DNA of 64,000 nucleotides, from positions 1 to 64,000 of IMG/VR virus record IMGVR_UViG_3300026292_000004. One strand, written 5' to 3'. This stretch comes from a virus. The notes below the pieces were generated by a model. It saw only the letters and a program-made list of their open reading frames with translations. It did not search any database and was not told the origin of the DNA. Below, one piece after another: positions 1-7,132 of this stretch (within the stretch, counting starts at the first letter, position 1; every line of letters starts with the position of its first letter). The position numbers were made by a program, and so were the translations under genes.

Positions 1-1162
1 ACTCTTTTCCGTCTGCTAAATCAGGACGCATCAGTATAGATCTGTTACCTAATGCTCTGGGACCTAGTTCACCATGTCCTTGATACCATCCAACAATTCT
101 ACCATCAGCAATATACTCAGCAACCTGTGTAATAGTTTTAGGTGATGGTCTCTCAGCAGGTGCTTCATCATCTTGCCAGAATGGGAATCCACTTCTATCA
201 AATTCAGGTTGCTTCCACTGTCTTCTTAACCACTCAACTATACCAAGTGTTAGACCTTCATCAGCACAGTGTGGTATAATATTTAAGTTTGGTCTTACCT
301 TTTTAATCTTAGAATTTACGATAGTATTGAGAGCAACCCCACCACTGTAGAGTATAGTGTCATTAGGTCTACTACTCTTTACGAAATGATTTACAAGAGT
401 ATCTTCTGTAACACTATGACAGAATTGAATTTGATCTAGTACCTTATGATCTTCTTCCTCACCTTGGTGTATTAAACGTTCAATATATTCTAGGTTCCAT
501 AGATCCCTTATACCTTCAATACCCATATCATAGGTATGACATTCTAATTTAGTTTTTTCTAAACACTCAGGTGTCAATCTACCATAGGCTTTTAATGCCA
601 TGACTTTACCTGCCATGTCATGTGGACTACCTTGTAACTTTAATATATGACCACCAAGATCCCCTAACACTCCACCAAAACTAGGTGCATCATTAGTAGT
701 ATATCTTTGAAATCTTTCATCACCATGATATGCAGTGAAGGTTATCTTATCATCACCAAATCCATCATACACAAAATTAACATCCGATTCAATACCAAGT
801 GGCCATGCACTTAGCATATGAGCATAGTGATGATCTATTCTATAGATGGGACAGTCATACCCAATATCTCTGAAGACTGGTATTTCAATTTGTTCAAATA
901 ACTTCTTCTCGTCTGTCTGTATCCTTGGGTACATATGACAGTCTAATACTATACCAATAGCATCAACGTCTTTAGGATCAAAAGTCTCTCCAGTTCTACA
1001 ATATGAATAACGCTCTAGACTATGTGCCCACGATGTTAAATCCTGTGGTGCATAATGCTTTTGTTGCAAATCTCTTTCATGTTTATAGTACCATACCTTA
1101 TCATCAACAGTATAAGTGATACTACTATCATGGTCACATAATCTTAATCCTAAGAAGTTCAT
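1..1162 (-). CDS. NodU/CmcH-type carbamoyltransferase, C-terminus cut off by the window edge
   Basis: The frame opens with ATG at 1162 (residues [14 protein letters not shown]) and stays open to base 1, giving 387 codons. Family members usually run to about 550-600 residues, so the C-terminal part lies outside the window. Visible signatures are the N-terminal G-x-x-x-C-D-H-D-S-S stretch, a histidine cluster ([11 protein letters not shown]) and the motif [11 protein letters not shown] near base 50. This family transfers a carbamoyl group from carbamoyl phosphate to a hydroxyl of a sugar or related substrate. Homologues are known auxiliary genes in marine T4-like phages, where the substrate is not established. 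It is separated from gp23 by a strong terminator and has its own late-promoter-like octamer just upstream, so it is probably a separate transcription unit. Family assignment is firm; the role in infection is unknown. Confidence 0.85.
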   Translation of the reverse strand, partial: MNFLGLRLCDHDSSITYTVDDKVWYYKHERDLQQKHYAPQDLTSWAHSLERYSYCRTGETFDPKDVDAIGIVLDCHMYPRIQTDEKKLFEQIEIPVFRDIGYDCPIYRIDHHYAHMLSAWPLGIESDVNFVYDGFGDDKITFTAYHGDERFQRYTTNDAPSFGGVLGDLGGHILKLQGSPHDMAGKVMALKAYGRLTPECLEKTKLECHTYDMGIEGIRDLWNLEYIERLIHQGEEEDHKVLDQIQFCHSVTEDTLVNHFVKSSRPNDTILYSGGVALNTIVNSKIKKVRPNLNIIPHCADEGLTLGIVEWLRRQWKQPEFDRSGFPFWQDDEAPAERPSPKTITQVAEYIADGRIVGWYQGHGELGPRALGNRSILMRPDLADGKE

Positions 1163-1182
1163 AATGTAGTCAATCCTAATTT

Positions 1183-1190
1183 TATTTAGA
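1183..1190 (-). promoter_or_regulatory. Late-promoter-like octamer TCTAAATA upstream of the carbamoyltransferase
   Basis: TCTAAATA on the minus strand, 20 bases before the carbamoyltransferase ATG. It is one base from the T4 late consensus TATAAATA, and the same variant occurs upstream of gp19 and of the core-like gene. Confidence 0.4.
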
Positions 1191-1191
1191 C

Positions 1192-1226
1192 ACAAAAAAA
1201 AGACCCCCGAAGGAGTCTCTTTTTTA
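1192..1226 (-). terminator. Rho-independent terminator after gp23
   Basis: On the minus strand a GACTCC stem pairs with GGGGTC (one G-T wobble) across a TTCG tetraloop and runs straight into at least seven T residues. A-rich sequence on the 5' side gives T residues on the other strand too, so it could act in both directions. It lies 16 bases past the gp23 stop codon and ends the head-gene transcription unit. Confidence 0.9.
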
Positions 1227-1241
1227 ATCTTATGTGATGGA

Positions 1242-2630
1242 TCACATGAGGTTTGTAACTTGTACACGTCTGTAGTACTTGTTAGTATTAGCAGTAAGTG
1301 CGCCAGATCCTTGTGTAAGACCTTGTGAGAATGGGTTTGAAACCATGCCGTAACGAGTCTTGAATCCAATTTTTGGTTGGAAGGTATCAGGATTGATCGC
1401 TCTGACTTGCTGTAGAGGAACGTAAGGACAATAGAATAGTCCAGCGTCATAAGGAGAAGTACCTTTGTATCCAGCAACGTAGAAGTGCTTATCAGCAACG
1501 TTAGCAGAATATGGGTCAACGTAAACCTTAATGCGTCCGTTAAGAGTACCAACGAATGTTGAAGAAGTGTCATCAACAGATGTTAGACTGTTATTACCAT
1601 TAAGAGCAGGAGCGTAGTCAAGAACACCAGCCATGCCTAGAGCAGAAGCAACGTCTGCGGAGCAGATCATTATGTTGCCCTTCCCGCGACGAGTCTCTTG
1701 TCCGATAGCGTTTGCATCTCTTTCAATCTGGAATAGAAGTCCTTTGAATTTCTCAACAGACCATCTACCATTTGAGTCAACGTCTAGGTCAAAGATTCCG
1801 TCTGTTGCGGTATCATTGATAGCACCTTTAACAGCGTTAACGTAGATTGTACGAACAACTTCACGGTTGATTTCAGCAAGAATTTCAGTTGAAAGAATAT
1901 TGCTAAGTTCCTGTTCAGCATCCAAACCATGAATTGCCTTAAGGTCTTGAGCAAGTTCTAAACTGTACTCTGCTTTCAAAGCACGAGACTTTGCAGTCAC
2001 CGTTACTTTCTCAATGGCGAAGCCCATTTCGCGGAACTCAGTTCCAGACTCACCTAAAGCTTCAGCACTTGCTGTTGCTAATCCTTGAGCATCACCTGTT
2101 AACTCGTAAGTTCCTGGTGAACCGTCGTTAAGAACGGCAGGGTTAGTACCCTCAGCGTCGTTGTTAGCAGAGCTAGAAGCGCCTGGATCATAGGAGGTTC
2201 CTGAACCACCAGATTGACCAGCGTTTGGCTCGTTGAAGAATGCTTCTCTGTATGCTGCATTCTGAGGGTCTCTTTGTGTACCGTAGTTAGTACGCATTGC
2301 GAAGATAAGTCCAGTTGGACCTGTCATTGGTTGAACGCCAGCAATGTCATAAGCAATAAGCTTAGGCATTGAACGACGAATCAAACTAATGAGTACAGGG
2401 TCAAAACCAGCAACAGGACCTGTTGCAGTAGCACCAGCACCGAATCCGCCTGTTCCAGCAGAGTTAGTTGGGGCTTCTGTTAGCATCTGCGACTCTTCGC
2501 GAGCAGCAAATTCTTGGTTCTCAAGAAGTTGTGCGACAACTCCACGCTTGTGAGAGTCTTCTATCTTTGGAAGACTATCGTGCTCAAGTACGGGTGCCCA
2601 CTTCTCTTGTAATTGTTTTAGATCAGCCAT
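1242..2630 (-). CDS. 23: Major capsid protein gp23 precursor
   Basis: 462 residues, forming the hexameric lattice of the T4-like head. The order gp20, core-like protein, gp21, gp22, gp23 is the T4 head cassette. T4 gp23 is about 520 residues; cyanophage versions are typically shorter, as here. The N-terminal delta region has an L-T-E/A site at residues 50-53, matching the (L/I)-x-E rule for cleavage by the gp21 protease, so the mature protein probably starts at Ala53. A glycine- and serine-rich stretch covers roughly residues 135-160. An AAGGAA ribosome binding site precedes the ATG. A terminator directly follows the gene, fitting the most abundant virion protein. Very confident. Confidence 0.96.
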   Translation of the reverse strand: MADLKQLQEKWAPVLEHDSLPKIEDSHKRGVVAQLLENQEFAAREESQMLTEAPTNSAGTGGFGAGATATGPVAGFDPVLISLIRRSMPKLIAYDIAGVQPMTGPTGLIFAMRTNYGTQRDPQNAAYREAFFNEPNAGQSGGSGTSYDPGASSSANNDAEGTNPAVLNDGSPGTYELTGDAQGLATASAEALGESGTEFREMGFAIEKVTVTAKSRALKAEYSLELAQDLKAIHGLDAEQELSNILSTEILAEINREVVRTIYVNAVKGAINDTATDGIFDLDVDSNGRWSVEKFKGLLFQIERDANAIGQETRRGKGNIMICSADVASALGMAGVLDYAPALNGNNSLTSVDDTSSTFVGTLNGRIKVYVDPYSANVADKHFYVAGYKGTSPYDAGLFYCPYVPLQQVRAINPDTFQPKIGFKTRYGMVSNPFSQGLTQGSGALTANTNKYYRRVQVTNLM

Positions 2631-2680
2631 TTTAATTCCTTAAAATTGTTTTTAGAAAAGTAGTGTTTACAAAATCATGC

Positions 2681-3766
2681 TTAATTAGTCCAACGGCTCA
2701 GGGCATCAACATAAGCTCCCATCACGCCTTCTGGTTTGGACTCTTCTACTAGGGGTTCTGAGTCTACACTTGGGTCACTAGTAGATGTAACTACAGTTTC
2801 CTTTTTGTTAGTGAAGTAAGATTCCTTAATAGTTGTGATCTTCTTACGAAAATCATCCTCACTCTCAAACTCAACACCCTCAGAAAGTTCGCTTAGCTTC
2901 TCTTTCTGTGTCTCACTGAGACCTAGAGCACACTCTGTCACAATTTCCATTTTAGTAAAGGCACCAACTTTCTTATTCAAAGAAACGTTAGCTTCAATTT
3001 GCTCGTTGAGTTTTCCTTCCATTTCATCTAATTGCTCAACCATACCGTCTAGGAGGTTGAACTTCTCTTCGGGTACACCAACATGGTGTTCCACGAATAG
3101 ATCTTTAAGACCAGTCATGAATGACTCTGCAATCTCGTTTTTAACACCATGCTCAATAGCAAGGGCGTTTTCTTCTGCCCACTGCTTTGCAGCATACGAG
3201 ATGTAGTCGTCAACCTTCTCGGCCAATTCTGTTTTGATTGCTTCCACTTGTTCGGTAAGTGCAGCTTCAAATGCTTCTTGTAGTGATGCTTTCTCTTTAG
3301 TAACGCGAGAATTAACAGCAGCTTCAAAAATAGTAACTGCTTTGTCTCTAAACTCTTCGCTTAGTTCTTCACCAGCGACAAGAGCGTTAACATCTTCAGT
3401 AAAGTCGTACTCGGCTTCAGGGGTTTCTTCTTGGATCGCTTCGCCATCTGTCTCCTTAGAGTCAAAGATTTTTCCTGAGAGTCCAGCACTTACGTTACCA
3501 GATCCTGCATCAGATCCCTTCGTTTTAATTGAAGAGTCTTTAGTTGCACCAACAGGTGCGGCAGCCTTAGCACCGAGGTTATCTGTACCTTCGGGGTTAG
3601 ACTTGTTATCTGATCCACCGATGTCGGAATGTTTCGCACCAGAGGTATCAATTTTTTCACCAGAGGTTGCCCCCTTCTTTATGGCGGCAACACCAGTCGC
3701 TGCGTCTTCGTTGACAGCAGTTTCTGACATTGAAGCCTCAAATTCTGTGTCGCGGGTTTCGGACAT
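2681..3766 (-). CDS. 22: Prohead core scaffolding protein gp22
   Basis: About 361 residues, acidic, with long Glu/Ala/Lys-rich segments that look helical and coiled-coil. It lies directly between the gp21 protease and the gp23 capsid gene, as in T4. It should form the internal scaffold that is degraded by gp21 during head maturation. The N-terminal third (about 90 residues) is Gly/Ser/Asp/Lys-rich and looks disordered, and the C-terminus is a low-complexity acidic tail. An upstream in-frame ATG at 3790 exists, but I choose 3766 (MSETRDTEF) because an AGGAGA ribosome binding site sits 7 bases before it and none precedes 3790. A consensus late promoter lies at 3808-3815. T4 gp22 is about 270 residues, so this one is longer, mainly at the N-terminus. 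Confidence 0.9.
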   Translation of the reverse strand: MSETRDTEFEASMSETAVNEDAATGVAAIKKGATSGEKIDTSGAKHSDIGGSDNKSNPEGTDNLGAKAAAPVGATKDSSIKTKGSDAGSGNVSAGLSGKIFDSKETDGEAIQEETPEAEYDFTEDVNALVAGEELSEEFRDKAVTIFEAAVNSRVTKEKASLQEAFEAALTEQVEAIKTELAEKVDDYISYAAKQWAEENALAIEHGVKNEIAESFMTGLKDLFVEHHVGVPEEKFNLLDGMVEQLDEMEGKLNEQIEANVSLNKKVGAFTKMEIVTECALGLSETQKEKLSELSEGVEFESEDDFRKKITTIKESYFTNKKETVVTSTSDPSVDSEPLVEESKPEGVMGAYVDALSRWTN

Positions 3767-3773
3767 TTGTGGT

Positions 3774-3779
3774 TCTCCT
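3774..3779 (-). promoter_or_regulatory. Ribosome binding site that fixes the gp22 start
   Basis: AGGAGA on the minus strand with a 7-base spacer to the ATG at 3766. It supports 3766 over the upstream in-frame ATG at 3790. Confidence 0.75.
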
Positions 3780-3807
3780 GAGTTCAGCATTTGCTTTTAT
3801 CTAAGAT

Positions 3808-3815
3808 TATTTATA
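3808..3815 (-). promoter_or_regulatory. T4-type late promoter for gp22/gp23
   Basis: Exact TATAAATA on the minus strand in the short gp21-gp22 gap, 42 bases before the chosen gp22 start. This is the established T4-like late consensus. Confidence 0.75.
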
Positions 3816-3817
3816 CT

Positions 3818-4462
3818 TTATAATGTTTGTAAAAAGGATTTGAACGCGGAAATCTTGCGTTCTTGGATGTTGACGAGAGTAGCTGCATCAAGTTCTTTCT
3901 TAATTTCAGCTATTTTGGACTCTTTAATGACTCCGTTATCCCACACCCACTCTTTACCTTCCATGATTCCATCCACAAATGCGTCTGGAGCTGATGGATC
4001 TGCTACAATATCAGCAGCGGTTGCCAACATGAAGTCATCCTGTATGATGTTCATGTTATTTTCTCTACGGATGGATCCCATACCGCGAGATGATACACCT
4101 AGTTTTACACCTTCATCAAGTAGGTTTTTAGCGATAGATCCCATTGGTGTATCCATGATCTTCGCTCTACCGATGAAATTAGATCCCTCTTGTTTAAGAG
4201 AATTGATCTTGTGTGACACACGATCTAAGTTGATGGAAGGACCATCAGGGTGACCGAGTTCTCCAAGAGCTCTTCCTTTAGTAATGAAAGACTCTTCGTA
4301 TTTAGCAACTTCCCTACCAAGGGTTTCCACGGGATAGTATCTCCCGTTTCTATTCTTGATGTTACCTTGCAAGAAGACACCCTCAATGTAGTGTGCTTTC
4401 TTACCGTTTTTTTCTTCGGTAATAAATTCTACCTGATTGATTTCTTCAGCTATTAGCTTCAT
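3818..4462 (-). CDS. 21: Prohead core protease gp21
   Basis: 214 residues. This serine protease matures the prohead by cutting scaffold and capsid proteins after (L/I)-x-E. The fold shows in the N-terminal NRNGRYYP motif, a conserved His in GELGHPDGP (about residue 71) and the LGVSSRGMGS motif (about residues 121-130) holding the likely nucleophilic Ser. T4 gp21 is 212 residues, so the length matches. Two adjacent ATGs exist (4465 and 4462). A GAGGAG ribosome binding site is 7 bases from 4462 but only 4 from 4465, so I prefer 4462. The gene overlaps the end of the preceding core-like gene by about 17 bases, which suggests translational coupling. Confidence 0.93.
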   Translation of the reverse strand: MKLIAEEINQVEFITEEKNGKKAHYIEGVFLQGNIKNRNGRYYPVETLGREVAKYEESFITKGRALGELGHPDGPSINLDRVSHKINSLKQEGSNFIGRAKIMDTPMGSIAKNLLDEGVKLGVSSRGMGSIRRENNMNIIQDDFMLATAADIVADPSAPDAFVDGIMEGKEWVWDNGVIKESKIAEIKKELDAATLVNIQERKISAFKSFLQTL

Positions 4463-4811
4463 CATTCGTCTCCTCTTCTGGGGTAGTTTCTGTTTCAGCA
4501 GATGCTTCTGGTTCTACACTTGAAGGTGTACCAGGAGCTTCATCCTCTGGTGGTTCATGGGGTTGACGTTCGCCAGGATCGTAGTCCTTAACTTGGTTAG
4601 TCCCATCAGGCAGAGTAGCACTTAACTCATCAGCAGCAGCTTGACCAGTTTGTGCAGGATCGTAACCCCACTTCTGTGCCCAGTCTGCCTTAGTTGCTTG
4701 TACTAAGTCATAAGATGCAGCAGATAAAGCAGTATTAGTTTGATCCAATGCAGCTGCTTTATCATCAGCAAAAATCTTATTCACTATGTCAGTTGCTATT
4801 TCTGATGCCAT
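4446..4811 (-). CDS. Prohead core-like protein in the gp67/gp68 position
   Basis: 121 residues. The first 55 are helical in character (MASEIATDIVNKIFADDK...). The C-terminal half is very acidic, Pro/Glu/Thr-rich and probably disordered. Its place between gp20 and gp21 is where T4 has genes 67 and 68, both internal prohead core proteins; gp68 is helical and gp67 is acidic. I infer a core or internal head protein, possibly combining both characters, from position and composition rather than from sequence similarity. The 3' end overlaps gp21. Confidence 0.6.
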   Translation of the reverse strand: MASEIATDIVNKIFADDKAAALDQTNTALSAASYDLVQATKADWAQKWGYDPAQTGQAAADELSATLPDGTNQVKDYDPGERQPHEPPEDEAPGTPSSVEPEASAETETTPEEETNDEANS

Positions 4812-4833
4812 AATATGTATCTATGTATAGTAC

Positions 4834-4841
4834 TATTTAGA
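4834..4841 (-). promoter_or_regulatory. Late-promoter-like octamer TCTAAATA at the gp20/core junction
   Basis: TCTAAATA on the minus strand, 23 bases before the core-like gene start and overlapping the gp20 stop codon. Same variant and spacing as upstream of gp19. Confidence 0.4.
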
Positions 4842-6459
4842 AAGTTCCGCGCTTCGCATCTTCAGCACTAAGATCTTTGTCGTTAAATAACGGTTTTTGT
4901 TCTTGTGCAGGAGCTGCTCCACCAGCAGGATCCATTCCCCCACCAGCAGCGGCCATCATTGCTTCTTCAGCAGGATCAACGATCTTACCTTCTGCCATTT
5001 CTTCTTCAATCTGTTTATCTATTTCTTTAATTTCTACGTCAGTTTGCTTAAGAACCTGACGACGTACGTAATCTATTGAGAAGTATTTGCCTACGAATGG
5101 ATCAATTGTGTTAACCAGATTCATTCTTTCATTGCGGATCTCAGTCTCCTTCAGTTCGTTGAAGTAACTATCAGCGATATAATCTATCTGAATGTTCTCC
5201 TTCATGTCATCCCATTCTTCAATGGAGATGATACCCTTAAGAATTAACTGAGTTTTCAAAAGATCCATGAATAGTTCACCGAATCTCTTGCGTAAACGTG
5301 CAATGAATTTCTGGAATTTAACTTCGTCTCGTGTTATCTCTGCTGCGCGACCAATGTTAAATGTAGTTTCTGTTTCTAATCTAGAAGTTGGAACGTTAAG
5401 TGCTTTGTATAATTTCTTCTGGAAGTACTTAACATCTTCTAACTCACCTAAGTTCTGACCACCTGGTAAAGTTGTAATCTCAGTTCCTCTACCACCTTCA
5501 CGTCTAGGTAACCAGAAATCTTCTAGCATAGACATGAACTTCTTGTCATCTCTTATCTCACCAGTTGCTGCATCATATACTAACTTGTTACGGTATCTAC
5601 CCATAACTTCACGGAGGTATTGCTCCGCTTTTTGCTTAGGTAAGTTACCTACATCAATGTAGAAAATTCTTCTTTCTGGTGCTCTTGATAATCTGTAGAT
5701 AACAAGAGAGTCTTCAATCATGCGGAGTTGGTTTACCGCTTTAATTGCTTTATGTAAATGAGACAGTACCATGTTCTTATTCAGATCCATGATACCTGAG
5801 TGAACATAAGTAACAGAATCAGGAGAAATCTTCAGTCCTTGATTACCTGTTTGCTTAAGTCCCTTTGGATTGTATAGGAAATAATCTACTTGTTTCTGAG
5901 TTAGAGCATCATTTAATTCTACTGGTGCTCCAGAACGGATCTTATTAGCACCGTCTATCTCAGTAACCTTTCTAATCTTGCGAGGGTCAATATATCTAAT
6001 GTCAACCAGACCCTTCTTTGGTTGCTTAGGATCAATTACCTTATGATAAAAAAGTCTTCCGTCCACATACCAGCGGCGAAAGATCTCATAACTTCTATTG
6101 TCAAAATCTAAAAGTCTTAGAATCGTATCAAACTCTTCTCTAATTAACTTCTTGATTTTTTCTGATTGCTTTAAATTTGATAGTTCAACTGCTACTGGTA
6201 CTGCGTCAAAGTTCCCACATATTGTTTCGTTAACCACATCATCTACAGCAGAGTCACACTCTGGTTGTAGAATCATATCACGATAACGTCCAATTAACTC
6301 ATACTCATTACGAACAGTGCCATCTATATCTACGGTGTAGCCAAAGTGGGATCCCCCTACGACTGGATACGATCCGTCTAGGTGATCCTTTTGAACGAAA
6401 GAAGGCCCCTTTGGAGCCTTCTTCGCTCTTTCTATGGAAAAACCGAATAGTTGTGACAT
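4837..6459 (-). CDS. 20: Portal vertex protein gp20
   Basis: 540 residues from ATG 6459. It forms the dodecameric portal through which gp17 pumps DNA and on which the prohead starts to assemble. T4 gp20 is 524 residues. Recognisable parts are the N-terminal MSQLFGFSIER, the DDVVNE region, a VDGRLFYHKVID segment and the central RRIFYIDVGNLP / LEDFWLPRREGGRGTEI stretch conserved in T4-like portals. The C-terminal 60 residues are acidic and then Gly/Ala/Pro-rich. The codon before the ATG is GTG, so a start at 6462 is formally possible. Codons 13-20 contain an unusual perfect hairpin, listed separately. Confidence 0.96.
   Translation of the reverse strand: MSQLFGFSIERAKKAPKGPSFVQKDHLDGSYPVVGGSHFGYTVDIDGTVRNEYELIGRYRDMILQPECDSAVDDVVNETICGNFDAVPVAVELSNLKQSEKIKKLIREEFDTILRLLDFDNRSYEIFRRWYVDGRLFYHKVIDPKQPKKGLVDIRYIDPRKIRKVTEIDGANKIRSGAPVELNDALTQKQVDYFLYNPKGLKQTGNQGLKISPDSVTYVHSGIMDLNKNMVLSHLHKAIKAVNQLRMIEDSLVIYRLSRAPERRIFYIDVGNLPKQKAEQYLREVMGRYRNKLVYDAATGEIRDDKKFMSMLEDFWLPRREGGRGTEITTLPGGQNLGELEDVKYFQKKLYKALNVPTSRLETETTFNIGRAAEITRDEVKFQKFIARLRKRFGELFMDLLKTQLILKGIISIEEWDDMKENIQIDYIADSYFNELKETEIRNERMNLVNTIDPFVGKYFSIDYVRRQVLKQTDVEIKEIDKQIEEEMAEGKIVDPAEEAMMAAAGGGMDPAGGAAPAQEQKPLFNDKDLSAEDAKRGTF
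6401..6421 (-). other. Perfect hairpin inside the 5' end of gp20
   Basis: Nine base pairs (one G-T wobble on the minus strand) closed by a 3-base loop, located about 40 bases inside the gp20 coding sequence over the Lys-Ala-Pro-Lys-Gly-Pro codons. On the mRNA side it is followed by TTTCG, too short a T run for a normal terminator. Confidence 0.5.
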
Positions 6460-6481
6460 CACTTATGCTCTATTATGTAAG

Positions 6482-6489
6482 TATTTAGG
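6482..6489 (-). promoter_or_regulatory. Late-promoter-like octamer CCTAAATA upstream of gp20
   Basis: CCTAAATA on the minus strand, 23 bases before the gp20 ATG, in the gp19-gp20 gap. Weak match to the late consensus, but position and spacing agree with the other junctions. Confidence 0.35.
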
Positions 6490-6508
6490 TACTTACGCAG
6501 ACCCTATC

Positions 6509-7099
6509 TTAGGCGACTACGCCATCAGGGATTGCTTGCCAGTACTGAACCTGAAGTTCTACGGTGAATTCTTCAACAGCATCGTTGCTTCCGAAGTCCA
6601 AATCAATCGCCGAAACGTTGCTTGGGAATACATCTGTAAACTTATAAGATCTCAAGATGCTTGCCTTCTCTCCAGAAGATGCATCGCGAGATAGTTGGTG
6701 AACAAACATATCTGCAAAATATCCTGTAGCATCAGACTCATCGCCAAGTCCAGAGACCTGTGTGATGTTTTCATTAGCGGCTTGAATCTTTTCTACCCAT
6801 ACCTCAAATGCGTTGCGGAGTGCGAACTTACTGTCATTCATAACAGTAATTGTCCAAGGTTCAAAAGTCCTGTCTCCAGCGATCTTTAGAACACGTCCTC
6901 TAAAAGGAACCTCAACGATACCCATTTGACTGGAAGGTAAGTTCGCTGCGCGAACAGTGTACTTACCTAACTGTTGTAATCCAGTACCGTTTGCAATCAC
7001 CTGAGAAGGGAAGGCAAGGTCAATCTGAAATAGATTGGGTCTCGCAAAATCCGAAACTACGCTTGACTTAAATGAGTCAATAGTGCCTCTTACTGCCAT
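6509..7099 (-). CDS. 19: Tail tube protein gp19
   Basis: 196 residues. It polymerises into the inner tube of the contractile tail; T4 gp19 is 163 residues. The N-terminal MAVRGTIDSFKSS, the ANLPSSQMGIVEVPFRGR segment and FEPWTITVMND are typical of T4-like tube proteins, where the gene regularly follows gp18 and precedes gp20 as here. A strong CAGGAGA ribosome binding site precedes the ATG and a TCTAAATA octamer lies in the gp18-gp19 gap. Confidence 0.95.
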   Translation of the reverse strand: MAVRGTIDSFKSSVVSDFARPNLFQIDLAFPSQVIANGTGLQQLGKYTVRAANLPSSQMGIVEVPFRGRVLKIAGDRTFEPWTITVMNDSKFALRNAFEVWVEKIQAANENITQVSGLGDESDATGYFADMFVHQLSRDASSGEKASILRSYKFTDVFPSNVSAIDLDFGSNDAVEEFTVELQVQYWQAIPDGVVA

Positions 7100-7124
7100 T
7101 TTCTCTTTCTCCTGATGTTATTAT

Positions 7125-7132
7125 TATTTAGA
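7125..7132 (-). promoter_or_regulatory. Late-promoter-like octamer TCTAAATA upstream of gp19
   Basis: TCTAAATA on the minus strand, 26 bases before the gp19 start in the gp18-gp19 gap. Confidence 0.45.

Noticed and set aside
3234-4253. Plus-strand open frame of 339 codons
   Set aside because: It lies antisense to gp22 and gp21, is Ser/Pro-rich low-complexity as expected from the antisense frame of an acidic gene, and matches no family.
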